A model generated the notes under the pieces. It was given only the letters and a program-made list of their open reading frames with translations. It was not told the DNA's origin and made no database searches. This document shows, one piece after another, positions 42,939 through 52,467 of a stretch of 64,000 nucleotides of DNA. Made by a program: the position numbers and the translations under genes. The stretch is taken from positions 1,922,001-1,986,000 of the forward strand of contig NZ_CP094997.1 of assembly GCF_022869785.1 (NCBI RefSeq). Direction: 5' to 3'. The DNA comes from Dyadobacter chenwenxiniae. Its GTDB lineage: Bacteria; Bacteroidota; Bacteroidia; Cytophagales; Spirosomataceae. The number at the start of each line of letters is the position of its first letter. Positions within the stretch are counted from its first letter, which is position 1.

Positions 42939-43331
42939 CTAGATAAGGGTCGATACTATTCTTTTGATCTCTTTTTTCACCTCATCCGTATTGGCCTGTT
43001 TTTTAATCAGCCCGGAAGCGCCCAGGTTCCTGCACTGCTCTACGATGGTTTTTTCGTTGGAAGTTGAGTACATAAAAGTGGGAATATGAACAAGTGATGG
43101 CCTTTTTTTCATCTCTGCTAAAAATTCCATACCATTCATTTTGGGCATATTAATGTCAATAAATATGACATCAGGGGCAAATGCAGGTTGTTCAAGTTTC
43201 TCAAGTGCCTGAATGCCGTCTCTTGCAAACACACATTCTGCTTCGGGAAGTGCGTCTTCCAGCATGATTGAAAATATTTCCTGATCGTCAATGTCATCAT
43301 CAACCAGCAGCACAGTCACTTTTTCGGGCAT
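42939..43331 (-). CDS. single-domain response regulator
   Basis: A 130-residue receiver from the ATG at 43331 (MPEKVTVLLVDDD). The acidic pocket (VDDDIDDQEIF), phosphoacceptor (VIFIDINMPKMNGMEFL), a conserved Ser/Thr (FMYSTSNEK) and Lys (ASGLIKKQA) are present. It has no output domain, so it acts by protein contact or as a phosphate store. It lies seven bases before the double-core hybrid kinase gene, so the two are an operon. Confidence 0.93.
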   Translation of the reverse strand: MPEKVTVLLVDDDIDDQEIFSIMLEDALPEAECVFARDGIQALEKLEQPAFAPDVIFIDINMPKMNGMEFLAEMKKRPSLVHIPTFMYSTSNEKTIVEQCRNLGASGLIKKQANTDEVKKEIKRIVSTLI

Positions 43332-43693
43332 TTTTACAGTTTTCAAGCATACGCAACGAGCGCTACGCAAGATAATGAAATCCTATCTCTGCAAAAAGTG
43401 AAGAAATGGAAAGCGGCTTGCATAATCGCCTTAATCGCTCTGTCTTCCAAGCCTTTAACCATTTCAATTGATACACAATGTAACGCACCACGCATTGCAA
43501 GACCTTACACGAGGCAGCAAAAGCAATAACGACGCATATGGGAAAAATCGTGGAACCGGCGGGCGATCTGTTGGAGAAATACGAAACAGGTTACCAAACT
43601 TTTTTTCAGGAACTCAGAAAACGGAACTACATTCAGGATTCGTTTTTGACCCGATCACAACAGTATGTTAAAAGCTTAACTACCCATTTTTTT
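43332..43693. other. 362-base divergent intergenic region
   Basis: Sequence between the receiver gene (minus) and the glycerophosphodiesterase gene (plus). The last 156 bases hold an open frame in phase with the glycerophosphodiesterase and starting at an ATG at 43538; it encodes 52 residues that end where the signal peptide begins. No clear promoter match, terminator or RNA gene was found. Confidence 0.45.
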
Positions 43694-44629
43694 ATGAAAA
43701 AGTCTTTTTTACTTTCTGCCGTAACCAGCTTGTTTCTTTTCGGAGCGTTAAATGCTGTGAATGGTCAGGATAAAATGAATGTGCTTAAATTGAAGTCTGC
43801 CAAAGATCTGCACGCGTTTTTTAAATACACCGGAAATGATGTGCTGCTCATTGCAGGTCACCGCGGCGGCATGATTAAAGGTTTTCCTGAAAACTCCATC
43901 GCGACTTTTGAAAATACATTAAAACATACGCCGGCATTTTTTGAAATAGACCCGCGGCTCACAAAGGACAGTGTAATTGTCCTCATGCATGACGCCATGC
44001 TGGACAGGACAACGACAGGGAAAGGCAAACTTTCTGATTATACCTATGCGGAGCTCAAACAGTTTAAGCTGAAAGACGCCGAAGGAAATGTCACCGATTT
44101 CCCAATTCCTACATTAAGCGAGGTGATTGAATGGGGTCGCGGTAAAACCATTCTGAATCTCGATCACAAAGACGTTCCGCTGGAAATGACTGCCGCATTG
44201 ATCAAAAAACACAAGGCAGATTCATTCGTCATGCTGACCGTGCATAAGCCCGAAGAAGCGGCTTTTTATCTAAAAAATAACCCTAACAGCACATTTTCCG
44301 CATTTATCAAAACAAAAGCAGAATTTGAGGCATATCAAAAAGCAGGCGTGCCTTTTACACAGCTCATTGCATACATCGGGCCATTGGTAAAGCCTGAAAA
44401 TCAAGAACTTTACAGCCTGCTCAACAAAGCGGGCGCGATGGCCATGATCTCTGCGGCGTCATCCTATGATAAGTTAAAAAGCGCAGAAGAGCGCAAAGCG
44501 GCCTATGTTTCGATCGCAAAAGATGGCGCATCCATCATTGAATCGGACTATCCGATTGAGCTGGCTGAGGCCGTGAAGGGCTTCATTAAGCAGGACAGTC
44601 CGAAGCAAAAGTTTTTCGGCAAAAAATAA
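43694..44629 (+). CDS. exported glycerophosphodiester phosphodiesterase family protein
   Basis: A 311-residue protein from the ATG at 43694 (MKKSFLLSAVTSLFLFG), which gives a normal signal peptide to about residue 25 (NAVNGQ). The GDPD TIM-barrel motifs are intact: AGHRGG and PENSIATFENTL, the metal ligands in FFEIDPRLTKDS, MHDAMLDRTTTGKG, and LNLDHKD. It hydrolyses glycerophosphodiesters to glycerol phosphate and an alcohol in the periplasm. An upstream in-frame ATG at 43538 would put 52 extra residues before the signal peptide and is disfavoured. It stops six bases before the convergent permease gene. Confidence 0.92.
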   Translation: MKKSFLLSAVTSLFLFGALNAVNGQDKMNVLKLKSAKDLHAFFKYTGNDVLLIAGHRGGMIKGFPENSIATFENTLKHTPAFFEIDPRLTKDSVIVLMHDAMLDRTTTGKGKLSDYTYAELKQFKLKDAEGNVTDFPIPTLSEVIEWGRGKTILNLDHKDVPLEMTAALIKKHKADSFVMLTVHKPEEAAFYLKNNPNSTFSAFIKTKAEFEAYQKAGVPFTQLIAYIGPLVKPENQELYSLLNKAGAMAMISAASSYDKLKSAEERKAAYVSIAKDGASIIESDYPIELAEAVKGFIKQDSPKQKFFGKK

Positions 44630-44635
44630 ATTCAG

Positions 44636-47251
44636 TTACTCGCTTTTCAACACTTTGGCCGGATTGTTCCTCGCGGCTTTAACCGTCTGCGATCCGATCA
44701 TCAGGAAAGCGAGTAACATCACAACCAAAACGCCCGCGAGCAATTCCAGTATGTTGATCGGTTGGTGATACGGAAAGTCGTCCAAAACGATTTTGTCAAA
44801 GAAAAAGTAGGTTGCCGGAATGGCGATCAATGCGGAAACTATTAGCAGGATCAAAAACCCTTCACACAGCAGATACACCAAACCACCTTCGCTCGCTCCC
44901 AGCACTTTGCGGATACTGATTTCCTTGAGCTTGGTTTCGGTCGTGAAAACCACCATTCCAAACAATCCGAGCGAAGCAATACAAATCGCCAGGAAGGCAA
45001 CAAAACCAACGACCTTGACCATGACCGAAAACTGGCTGTATGCAGACTCGATCTGGTCGTTGTAGAATTTCGCCTGGATGGGATGCACTTTATCGACCTT
45101 CCGCCAGGCAGTTTCAAGCATGTCCATTGTGCCGGGAAGGTCCCCGGACGCGATTTTTACATTGAGATAGCCGGACGGCTCATTGGCGGAGTAGCGAAAT
45201 ATGACCGGCTCGATCTTCGCTTCCAGCGTGCCATAATGGAAATCCTTGATCACACCTATGATCGTTAATGCCTGACCATCCACAGTTACGACTTTGCCCA
45301 GCGCATTTTCCGGACTTCTTTTAGCAATGTTAAATCTTTTCAGAACCTGCTCATTGACGATAACTTCACTCTCTTTCCCTTTCCCGGGCCGCAATTTGAA
45401 ATTTGTTCCAGCCAGTAATTTGTGATCATGCAGCGGCATATAGTGTTCGTCGACCAGATTCAGCCACACATTGTTGGAATCAAGGCCGTATTTGAGCGTC
45501 GATCCGTGGTAACTTCCCAGGCTCGTGATCATCAGTGATCGTGAAACCGCTTTCACAACAGGAATCTCTGCAAACTCCTTTGCCATTACATCCGGATTAT
45601 TTCCTTGCATGCGAATGTTGACAATGTTTTCTGTTTCAAATCCCAGATCGAAACGGAGCAAACTTTTATACTGGCTGTGACCGACAAGTGTCGCTGCAAT
45701 AAAAAACAGTGACAATGTATACTGAATGACAATTAATGCCTTACGCATTCCGATCCGCCGGAAAAGTGTCAGGTTTGACATATCCTTCATCACCAAAAGG
45801 GCATTGATGCGGGAAAAAAACAATGCTGGCAGGAAGCCGGCAGCCAGGCCAACAAGGCAGGCTAGGGCAATGAAGTAAAGAATCGTTTTGAAGGACAAAT
45901 CCAGGGAAAGGAGGTCGGAGATATTCGAATCCAGGGCAAGGAATTCTTTCTTCAAAAACAAAAATAACCCTAATGAAAAAACCAGTGCGAGCATGGCAAT
46001 GATCACCGACTCGGCCATAAACTGTCCCAAAACATGGCTTTTTCTGGCACCAATGATCTTCCTGATCCCGACCTCCCGCGACCGCCGGAGTGAGCGTGCA
46101 ACGGATAAATTGGTATAATTGAAACAGGCAGAAAGTATGATCACGAACGCCAGTCCGCTCAACACCCAGGTAACGAGCGGTGAAATGGCAGGCCCCACAT
46201 TGTTAGAGAATTTTCCGCCCAGCACGGCGCCCTTCATGGATTCCAGAGAAATGGATACCGCTTTGTCTTTGTATACAGCACTTTCCTGCTTGCTGATCTT
46301 TGCCAAAGCCGCGTTTACAGGCGCGATCTCGGAATGCTCGGGCATTAACACATACACATAATTGGACCATATGTTATCCCAATCATAAAAGTTGTTTTTT
46401 TCCTCCTGCTGCGCCTCAATGGTTGCGAAGGAAACCAGCATGTCAAACCGGATATGGGACAGTTTAGGCAAGTCCTTCACAACGCCCCGAACCACATAAC
46501 TGGTGGTATCGAACATTACCGGCTTGCCAATCGGGTCCGCTTCGCCAAACATTTTCCTCGCTGTTTTTTCGGACAAAACCAGCGCATAAGGTTCTTGCAG
46601 GGCCGTTGTTACGTCGCCTTTGACCAACGGAAATGTGAAAACTTTCAGAAAAGAGTTATCTGCCCAGATTGCTTCCAGCGGAAATGTCGAATTACCAACG
46701 CGGGCGTCACCTGAGAATCCGTTACGAAAAGTCGTAACCTGCTCCGCGCCTGCCACCGTTTCCCGGATTTTCTGCCCAGCCTTCACCAAAGTGGAAGCAA
46801 GCTCCATAGGCGGCTGATCGGCATTTCGAAAGCTGGTAATAACCCGGTAGATCCTGTCACGGCCCTGGTGAAAATCGTCATAGGAGTTTAAATCTGTAAT
46901 CACGGTGATCACGAGCAGGCCAACAGACATACTGACGGCCAGGCCGATAATGTTGATCAGAGAGAACAATTTATTGCGGACGAGGCTGCGGCGTGAGGTT
47001 TTGAGATAGCTGCCAATCATGATCCAGTGAATGAAAAGGTTAAAGAAATCTATTTTCCGAAAAGTATAGGGCCTCAGAAATTTAAGCACGTCGATCACGT
47101 AGATGATCCTGGCCCGGAGCAATCCTTTATTTTTTACATTTCGCTCAAAATATTCGAACAGATCTCCTTCCAAATCTTCCAGCAAACGTGGACGGCAGTA
47201 CCATTGCAGGAAGCGGGTTGCCCAGCGCGGCGGTTGGCCTGTTGCTTTCAT
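44636..47251 (-). CDS. FtsX/MacB-like ABC permease with cytoplasmic prefix domain (second copy)
   Basis: An 871-residue protein with the same layout as the permease at 23.8-26.5 kb: a prefix domain in the first 75 residues (QPPRWATRFLQWYCRP, EDLEGDLFEYFE), then two MacB/FtsX halves with core motifs (SLRRSREVGIRKIIGAR and ETKLKEISIRKVLGAS). Sequence identity between the two is visibly modest, so they are paralogues and not a recent copy. No ATPase gene is adjacent. Its ATG overlaps the stop of the PadR gene upstream by four bases. Cargo is unknown. Confidence 0.92.
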   Translation of the reverse strand: MKATGQPPRWATRFLQWYCRPRLLEDLEGDLFEYFERNVKNKGLLRARIIYVIDVLKFLRPYTFRKIDFFNLFIHWIMIGSYLKTSRRSLVRNKLFSLINIIGLAVSMSVGLLVITVITDLNSYDDFHQGRDRIYRVITSFRNADQPPMELASTLVKAGQKIRETVAGAEQVTTFRNGFSGDARVGNSTFPLEAIWADNSFLKVFTFPLVKGDVTTALQEPYALVLSEKTARKMFGEADPIGKPVMFDTTSYVVRGVVKDLPKLSHIRFDMLVSFATIEAQQEEKNNFYDWDNIWSNYVYVLMPEHSEIAPVNAALAKISKQESAVYKDKAVSISLESMKGAVLGGKFSNNVGPAISPLVTWVLSGLAFVIILSACFNYTNLSVARSLRRSREVGIRKIIGARKSHVLGQFMAESVIIAMLALVFSLGLFLFLKKEFLALDSNISDLLSLDLSFKTILYFIALACLVGLAAGFLPALFFSRINALLVMKDMSNLTLFRRIGMRKALIVIQYTLSLFFIAATLVGHSQYKSLLRFDLGFETENIVNIRMQGNNPDVMAKEFAEIPVVKAVSRSLMITSLGSYHGSTLKYGLDSNNVWLNLVDEHYMPLHDHKLLAGTNFKLRPGKGKESEVIVNEQVLKRFNIAKRSPENALGKVVTVDGQALTIIGVIKDFHYGTLEAKIEPVIFRYSANEPSGYLNVKIASGDLPGTMDMLETAWRKVDKVHPIQAKFYNDQIESAYSQFSVMVKVVGFVAFLAICIASLGLFGMVVFTTETKLKEISIRKVLGASEGGLVYLLCEGFLILLIVSALIAIPATYFFFDKIVLDDFPYHQPINILELLAGVLVVMLLAFLMIGSQTVKAARNNPAKVLKSE

Positions 47252-47583
47252 ATGGAGCCTTCAAGGTTAAAGCCTGGAATGTTGCGCCAGATATTTTCAC
47301 GCACTTCTTTGGACCTCGTCAGCGCGACCTTTCCGGTATGGCTAACCTCATAAAAACGCTTACGCTTTCCACCCCTCGTGCTGCTCGCCTCCCCCAGCCT
47401 GCTCTTTGCTAAACCCTTCTCTTCCAAGCGGTTCAAAACGGAATGCACCACACCCAGCTTAGCAGCCCGGCCCGTATACCTTTCCAATTCATCACAAATC
47501 GCAACACTATATGCCTCGCTTGCCAACGAAGCGATCGTCAGCAAAACCAGCTCCTCAAACTCCCCTAAATGAGTTCCCTTCAT
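47248..47583 (-). CDS. PadR-family transcriptional regulator (second copy)
   Basis: A 111-residue winged-helix protein from the ATG at 47583 (MKGTHLGEFEELVLL). The PadR pattern matches the other copy: ASEAYSVAICDELERYTG, LGVVHSVLNRLEEKGLA and the wing RGGKRKRFYEVSHTGKVAL. It is translationally coupled to the permease gene (four-base overlap) and probably represses the pair. A -7 element (TACATTTG) lies 35 bases before the start codon. Confidence 0.93.
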   Translation of the reverse strand: MKGTHLGEFEELVLLTIASLASEAYSVAICDELERYTGRAAKLGVVHSVLNRLEEKGLAKSRLGEASSTRGGKRKRFYEVSHTGKVALTRSKEVRENIWRNIPGFNLEGSI

Positions 47584-47617
47584 AAAAACCAAACAAACAA
47601 GAAGTGCATATCTTCAC

Positions 47618-47625
47618 CAAATGTA
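47618..47625 (-). promoter_or_regulatory. probable -7 element of the second padR operon
   Basis: On the minus strand this reads TACATTTG, an exact match to TAnnTTTG, and would give a leader of about 28 bases. No TTG was found at the expected distance upstream. ACATACA is repeated directly just upstream and across this element, which could be regulator half-sites. Confidence 0.4.
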
Positions 47626-47689
47626 TGTAAAATCGATTTATTAATTCTTGCTTTGTATGTATAATATTTTTTTACCTTAAAATGGGACG

Positions 47690-50600
47690 CTACTCCGCCG
47701 AAATACAAGCCAGATATGCCCTCTTTAATGACGACGTAATGTCATCGTAACGCAGGGGTTTCGAGATGTAGTCGTCCATACCGGCTGCGAGGCATTCTTC
47801 GCGGTCTTCTTTCATGGCGTTGGCGGTCATGGCGATAATGTAGGGCTGGTCGATTTGCTGTTTACGAATGCGGCGTGTGGCTTCCAATCCGTCCATTTCG
47901 GGCATTTGGATATCCATGAAAACGACATCAAACTTCTCCGAAAAAGTTCTTGCGACGACTTCCAAACCGTCGCGGGTGACGATCGGATTGTATCCCATTT
48001 TGCCCAGGATTTTCACAAAAAGCTTTTCGTTGATCTGGTTGTCTTCTGCAACCAGGATGTGCAAAGGATATTGAATGGCAAACCCTTCTGAGAGCGGCGA
48101 TGGAACGGGCGGTAAAATCGGGCGGGCAGAATCACCCTGATTTTTGAGCTCCATCTGGATGAGCTGGCCCAGCTGGTGATGTTTAACAGGTTTGGTGAGT
48201 ATCGCTGCAAATAAATCCTTGACATTCTGGCGCTTATCATCGCCTACGGAGCTAAGCAGGAAGATCGGCAATGTGGGAAAGCGCGCCTTGATTTTTGCAG
48301 CCAGGCTCAGGCCATCCATTTCGGGCATTTGCTGGTCGGTAATGATCAGGTCAAATCTGCTTCCGCTGTCCAGGATTTCCAGCGCTTGCTTTCCCGATGA
48401 TGCCAACGTTGGGACCAGTTTCCACTGTTCCATCTGCGCCTGGAATATGCGCAAATTCGTTTCGTTATCATCCACGACCAGAACGGCCTTTCCGTCATTT
48501 TCGGAAGTGTTAAAATGCACATATTGCCGCTGAGCTTCATGGCTTATTTCGGCCAGAATCGAGAAATGAAAACTCGTTCCCTTGCCAGGTTCACTATCAA
48601 CACTGATCTCTCCGCCCATCAGGTTCACAAGCCTTTGGCTAATGACCAAACCAAGCCCCGTGCCTCCATACTTACGTGTGTGAGACGAATCCACCTGCGA
48701 GAACGCTATAAAAAGGCGGTCGAGCTTATCTGCCGGAATGCCGATCCCTGTGTCTTTGATCTGAAAGTTGATTTCAATTTCCTCGTCACTTATGTATTTT
48801 GCCAGCTTCGCAATAACGAGAATTTCACCTTGATGCGTGAATTTGATTGCATTTCCCACGAGATTGACCAGAATCTGGCGCAGCCTCTGACTATCACCGA
48901 TGATCTGATTAGGGACCTGCGGGCTGATCTGATAAACAAGGTCCAGCCCGATCACCGCGGCTTTGGAAGAAAATATGTCCAAAACATCCTCTATGCAGTC
49001 GCGGAGGTTGAAACTGATCTTTTCCAGCTCCATGTTTCCGGACTCAATTTTGGAAAAATCCAGAATGTCGTTGATAACTGTAAGCAAGCTGTCACCACAT
49101 TTGATAATGGTGTCTGTATATTCTGTTTGTTCCTCATTCATAGGCGTTTGCGCGAGCAGCAAAGCCATCCCGATCACACCATTCATGGGCGTACGGATCT
49201 CATGGCTCATCGTTGCCAGGAAAACACTTTTCGCCATATTGGCCTTTTCGGCTTCTTGTCTTGCCAGCAATTCCCTTTCGTGCTGACCCTGCAAACGCGC
49301 GTTCATGATTTGCAGATCTGCGGATTGCAGTTCCAGTTCGTGCTTTTGCCGGATGACTTCTACCGTCCGTTCCGCAACCTGCATTTGCAACAAATCTTTT
49401 TGTCGCTTAATGGCCCCTATCCGCCAGCGGTAAATGGCGTAAATGCCACAGGCAGCGCATAAAGCGGCCAGCGCCTGAAACCAGATTGTTTTCCAGAATG
49501 GCGGCGTCACATGCAGGGTAATGCTTGTCCCACTTTCATTCCAGACGCCATCATTGTTGGAAGCTTTCACCTTGAAAACGTATTCTCCCGGATCGAGATT
49601 GGTGTAGGTTGCCTTCCTGTTTGTACCACTATAAATCCAGTCTTTATCAAAACCGACGAGTTGATATGCGTATTGGTTCTTTTCAGATAATGTGTAGTTC
49701 AGCGCTGTGAATTCGAATGAAAGCATGGATTGCGCATAAGAAACTGTTATTTCTTTGGCTGCGCTGATCTGGTTGTCAATGGGAGAATCCTTATCAAGGT
49801 TGCTGACCGGTCGATTGAAAATCTGGAAACCGGTAATAAAGACCGGAGGAACAAATGTGTTGTATTTAATGCTGTCGGGATGGAAAAAGTTGAGGCCATA
49901 CTGTCCTCCGATGAAGATCAAGCCCGCCTTGTTTTTGAATAAGGACAAGCGGTTGAATGATCCTTCCTGCAAACCATCGCTAAAATCAAAATTTCTGAAT
50001 TCCGCTGTTTTCGGATTAAATCTCGAAAGCCCGTTGTTGGAACTGACCCAGAGCAGCCCGTGATCATCTTCTGCAACGCCCTGAATCACATCGTTGGGCA
50101 AACCGTCGGATTTTTGGTAATGTTTAAATGTGCTGTTTTGTTTATTATACAGGTTCAAACCACCGCTGGTGGCAACCCATAGTTGCCGATTTTTATCTTC
50201 AAAAATTGCATTCACCTGATTGTTAGACAGACTCTTAGCTTGTTTAGGATCAGATCTGAACGTTGTGAACCGGTTATTTTTTTCATTATATAAATTCAGG
50301 CCGCTACCCTCCGTTCCCACCCAAAGCTTTTTTTCTGAATCCACAAAAACAGAGAGGATCACATCGTTGCTGATCGAGCCGGGAATATTGGCATTGGCCC
50401 TGAATTCGCTCACCTTCCCTGAAACTTTATCATATTTCAACAAACCTCTGGACGTCCCAATCCACAGACAGCGCCTGCTTTCGTCATTGATCACTACGTG
50501 AATGTTGGCATACACGGCGGAAGCGGGATTGTCACTCTTATTCAAATTCCGGAAGGAAGCCGTTTCCCGGTCGTACAGACTTAAACCGCCCTTATAGTTT

Positions 50601-51901
50601 CCTATCCAAATGTTGCGCGCCTCATCTTCACAGATAGCGATCACATAGTTGCTCGCAACGCTGTTTTCATTGTTCGGGTCGTGCGTAAAATGGGCAATCT
50701 GATTTGTCTTCCTGTCCAGGACATTGATGCCACCTCCGTCGGTTCCGGCCCAGACTTTCCCCTCAAAATCTTCTATCACGGTCAGGACATTGTCGTTATT
50801 CAAACTTTGGGGAGCAATGGTGCTGGTCTTATACAGGCCAAATTTTAACGGCTCGTGATCCATGACATTGATGCCGCCGCTGTAAGTGCCTATCCACATT
50901 GTTCCTTGCGGGTCGCAGAACATGGTGTAAATAGAACCGTTATTTAAGCCGCCAACATCGTTTTTGTCGTATCTAAAATGGGAAAATGCATTGCCTTCCT
51001 GCAATACATTGATTCCGCCGTTGCGAGTCCCAATCCACAGCTTACCATTTTTATCTTCCTCCAATGAAATAACATCGTTATGCGAAAGGCCCGGCTGCCC
51101 GTCTCGATGCTTGAACGACGTGAATGTTCCCGTAATGCGGTTAAGCAGATTAAGCCCTCCGCCTTCTGTTGCAACCCACAGCCTGCCGCGCGAATCTTCG
51201 AAAACCTCATTCAGATCATCGTTACTGAGCGAAGTAGGATCACCGGGAATGTTTTTGAATGTGAGAAAGCTATTTGTCGCCGGATTAAACCGATTAAGCC
51301 CCCCGCCGCTGGTCGCAATCCAGATAGTTCCCTGCCTGTCCACGGTAATGTCGCTGACCACGTTATGGCTCAAACTTCCCGGCACTCCGGAGTTGGCAGA
51401 ATAATTGCGAAATGTGTTTTTTTCAGGATTAAGGACGCTGATGCCGCCGCCGATAGTCCCAAGCCAAATGTTTCCGTTCTTATCCTGATCAATGGCATGC
51501 ACTGCGTTGTTAGCAAGACTGTTGTCATCGCCTGCCTTGTGCCGGTAGTTTGTAAAAGTATCCGTATCGCTGTCGAACCGGCTCAATCCGCCACCGTCGG
51601 TTGCGATCCACATTATACCCCGTTTGTCTTCAAGAATGGCATGGATATAATTATGACTGATACTCTGCGCATTACCAGGATCATTGCGATAAACCGTAAA
51701 AGTGTAGCCGTCAAATTTATTAAGGCCATCCGGAGTCCCGAACCACATAAATCCGCGCCTATCCTTTGCAATACAAGTGACGTTGTTTTGAGACAACCCC
51801 TGACCCGTGGTGAGATGCCGGAATTTTGCGCTGTTGTTTTGGGAAAATGAACTGGTGGAAAAACAAAGAAGAATGAAGAGGAAAGTAAAGAATTTACGCA
51901 T
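47690..51901 (-). CDS. propeller-type hybrid histidine kinase with two receivers, no DNA-binding domain
   Basis: A 1403-residue one-component-like hybrid. A signal peptide (to about 20) is followed by two seven-bladed propellers made of many reg_prop repeats of about 40-45 residues (LWVGTEGGGLNLLN type, about 22-690), a Y_Y_Y domain (about 710-800), one membrane span (about 815-840), a coiled linker, a HisKA core with His near 900 (LATMSHEIRTPMNGVIGM), HATPase, receiver 1 with Asp near 1186 (LIITDQQMPEMDG) and receiver 2 with Asp near 1329 (VVFMDIQMPEMDG). Bacteroides HTCS proteins of this kind usually end in an AraC domain; here there is none. A separate single-domain receiver gene lies 102 bases upstream. 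Confidence 0.93.
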   Translation of the reverse strand: MRKFFTFLFILLCFSTSSFSQNNSAKFRHLTTGQGLSQNNVTCIAKDRRGFMWFGTPDGLNKFDGYTFTVYRNDPGNAQSISHNYIHAILEDKRGIMWIATDGGGLSRFDSDTDTFTNYRHKAGDDNSLANNAVHAIDQDKNGNIWLGTIGGGISVLNPEKNTFRNYSANSGVPGSLSHNVVSDITVDRQGTIWIATSGGGLNRFNPATNSFLTFKNIPGDPTSLSNDDLNEVFEDSRGRLWVATEGGGLNLLNRITGTFTSFKHRDGQPGLSHNDVISLEEDKNGKLWIGTRNGGINVLQEGNAFSHFRYDKNDVGGLNNGSIYTMFCDPQGTMWIGTYSGGINVMDHEPLKFGLYKTSTIAPQSLNNDNVLTVIEDFEGKVWAGTDGGGINVLDRKTNQIAHFTHDPNNENSVASNYVIAICEDEARNIWIGNYKGGLSLYDRETASFRNLNKSDNPASAVYANIHVVINDESRRCLWIGTSRGLLKYDKVSGKVSEFRANANIPGSISNDVILSVFVDSEKKLWVGTEGSGLNLYNEKNNRFTTFRSDPKQAKSLSNNQVNAIFEDKNRQLWVATSGGLNLYNKQNSTFKHYQKSDGLPNDVIQGVAEDDHGLLWVSSNNGLSRFNPKTAEFRNFDFSDGLQEGSFNRLSLFKNKAGLIFIGGQYGLNFFHPDSIKYNTFVPPVFITGFQIFNRPVSNLDKDSPIDNQISAAKEITVSYAQSMLSFEFTALNYTLSEKNQYAYQLVGFDKDWIYSGTNRKATYTNLDPGEYVFKVKASNNDGVWNESGTSITLHVTPPFWKTIWFQALAALCAACGIYAIYRWRIGAIKRQKDLLQMQVAERTVEVIRQKHELELQSADLQIMNARLQGQHERELLARQEAEKANMAKSVFLATMSHEIRTPMNGVIGMALLLAQTPMNEEQTEYTDTIIKCGDSLLTVINDILDFSKIESGNMELEKISFNLRDCIEDVLDIFSSKAAVIGLDLVYQISPQVPNQIIGDSQRLRQILVNLVGNAIKFTHQGEILVIAKLAKYISDEEIEINFQIKDTGIGIPADKLDRLFIAFSQVDSSHTRKYGGTGLGLVISQRLVNLMGGEISVDSEPGKGTSFHFSILAEISHEAQRQYVHFNTSENDGKAVLVVDDNETNLRIFQAQMEQWKLVPTLASSGKQALEILDSGSRFDLIITDQQMPEMDGLSLAAKIKARFPTLPIFLLSSVGDDKRQNVKDLFAAILTKPVKHHQLGQLIQMELKNQGDSARPILPPVPSPLSEGFAIQYPLHILVAEDNQINEKLFVKILGKMGYNPIVTRDGLEVVARTFSEKFDVVFMDIQMPEMDGLEATRRIRKQQIDQPYIIAMTANAMKEDREECLAAGMDDYISKPLRYDDITSSLKRAYLACISAE

Positions 51902-52003
51902 GCAAGGTCACGTTCAGTTGCAACTATTTCTACGTAAATTAAACTGAATTTATTACTCTGCAAAGAAATATTATAAAATAAAGCACAAAGCCAAAGTTAT
52001 GCC

Positions 52004-52396
52004 CTAAGCACTTGCCCAGTAACCTACAACATCCTGAATTTCTTCTGCCAACAACTCAATGGTGCTGGGTTTCGAAATCACCTTCACGACGCCAAAAGAG
52101 TTGAAATCGGGTAGATCATCCGTTCTGAAACCTGTGAGAATGACGATGTCGGCATGGTCAACGCCAAGCGCCTCATTGATGGCAAACAAGCATTTAGGCA
52201 GTTCCATCATCGGCATATTGAAGTCCAGGAAAATGTTTCCCGGTAAAGGTGAAGACCTTTTCCTAATCTTTTCCACAGCGTCCTGGCAATTGTAGGAGTG
52301 CTCGCAAGTTGCTGTCGGATAAGCAAGTTCTAATGCAAATTCAAAGATCTCATGATCATCGGGATCATCGTCTATCAGTAAAATATTATTGTTCAT
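52004..52396 (-). CDS. single-domain response regulator
   Basis: A 130-residue receiver from the ATG at 52396 (MNNNILLIDDDPDDHEIF). The acidic pocket and the phosphoacceptor (GNIFLDFNMPMMELP) are present, with a Thr (VILTGFRTDD) and Lys (VVKVISKPSTIE) in their usual places. It lacks an output domain. It may take phosphate from the hybrid kinase encoded 102 bases downstream. It is 71 bases after the TonB-like gene on the same strand. Confidence 0.9.
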   Translation of the reverse strand: MNNNILLIDDDPDDHEIFEFALELAYPTATCEHSYNCQDAVEKIRKRSSPLPGNIFLDFNMPMMELPKCLFAINEALGVDHADIVILTGFRTDDLPDFNSFGVVKVISKPSTIELLAEEIQDVVGYWASA

Positions 52397-52467
52397 TTTG
52401 GTATAATCCATTCCACACACAGTTCCTAAACCATATAGTAAAACAATTGTTCCCGGAACCTGTCCAC

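Noticed and set aside
48515..49462. 315-codon plus-strand open frame opposite the propeller hybrid kinase
   Set aside because: It lies opposite the kinase core and first receiver of a well supported 1403-residue protein and has no domain of its own.
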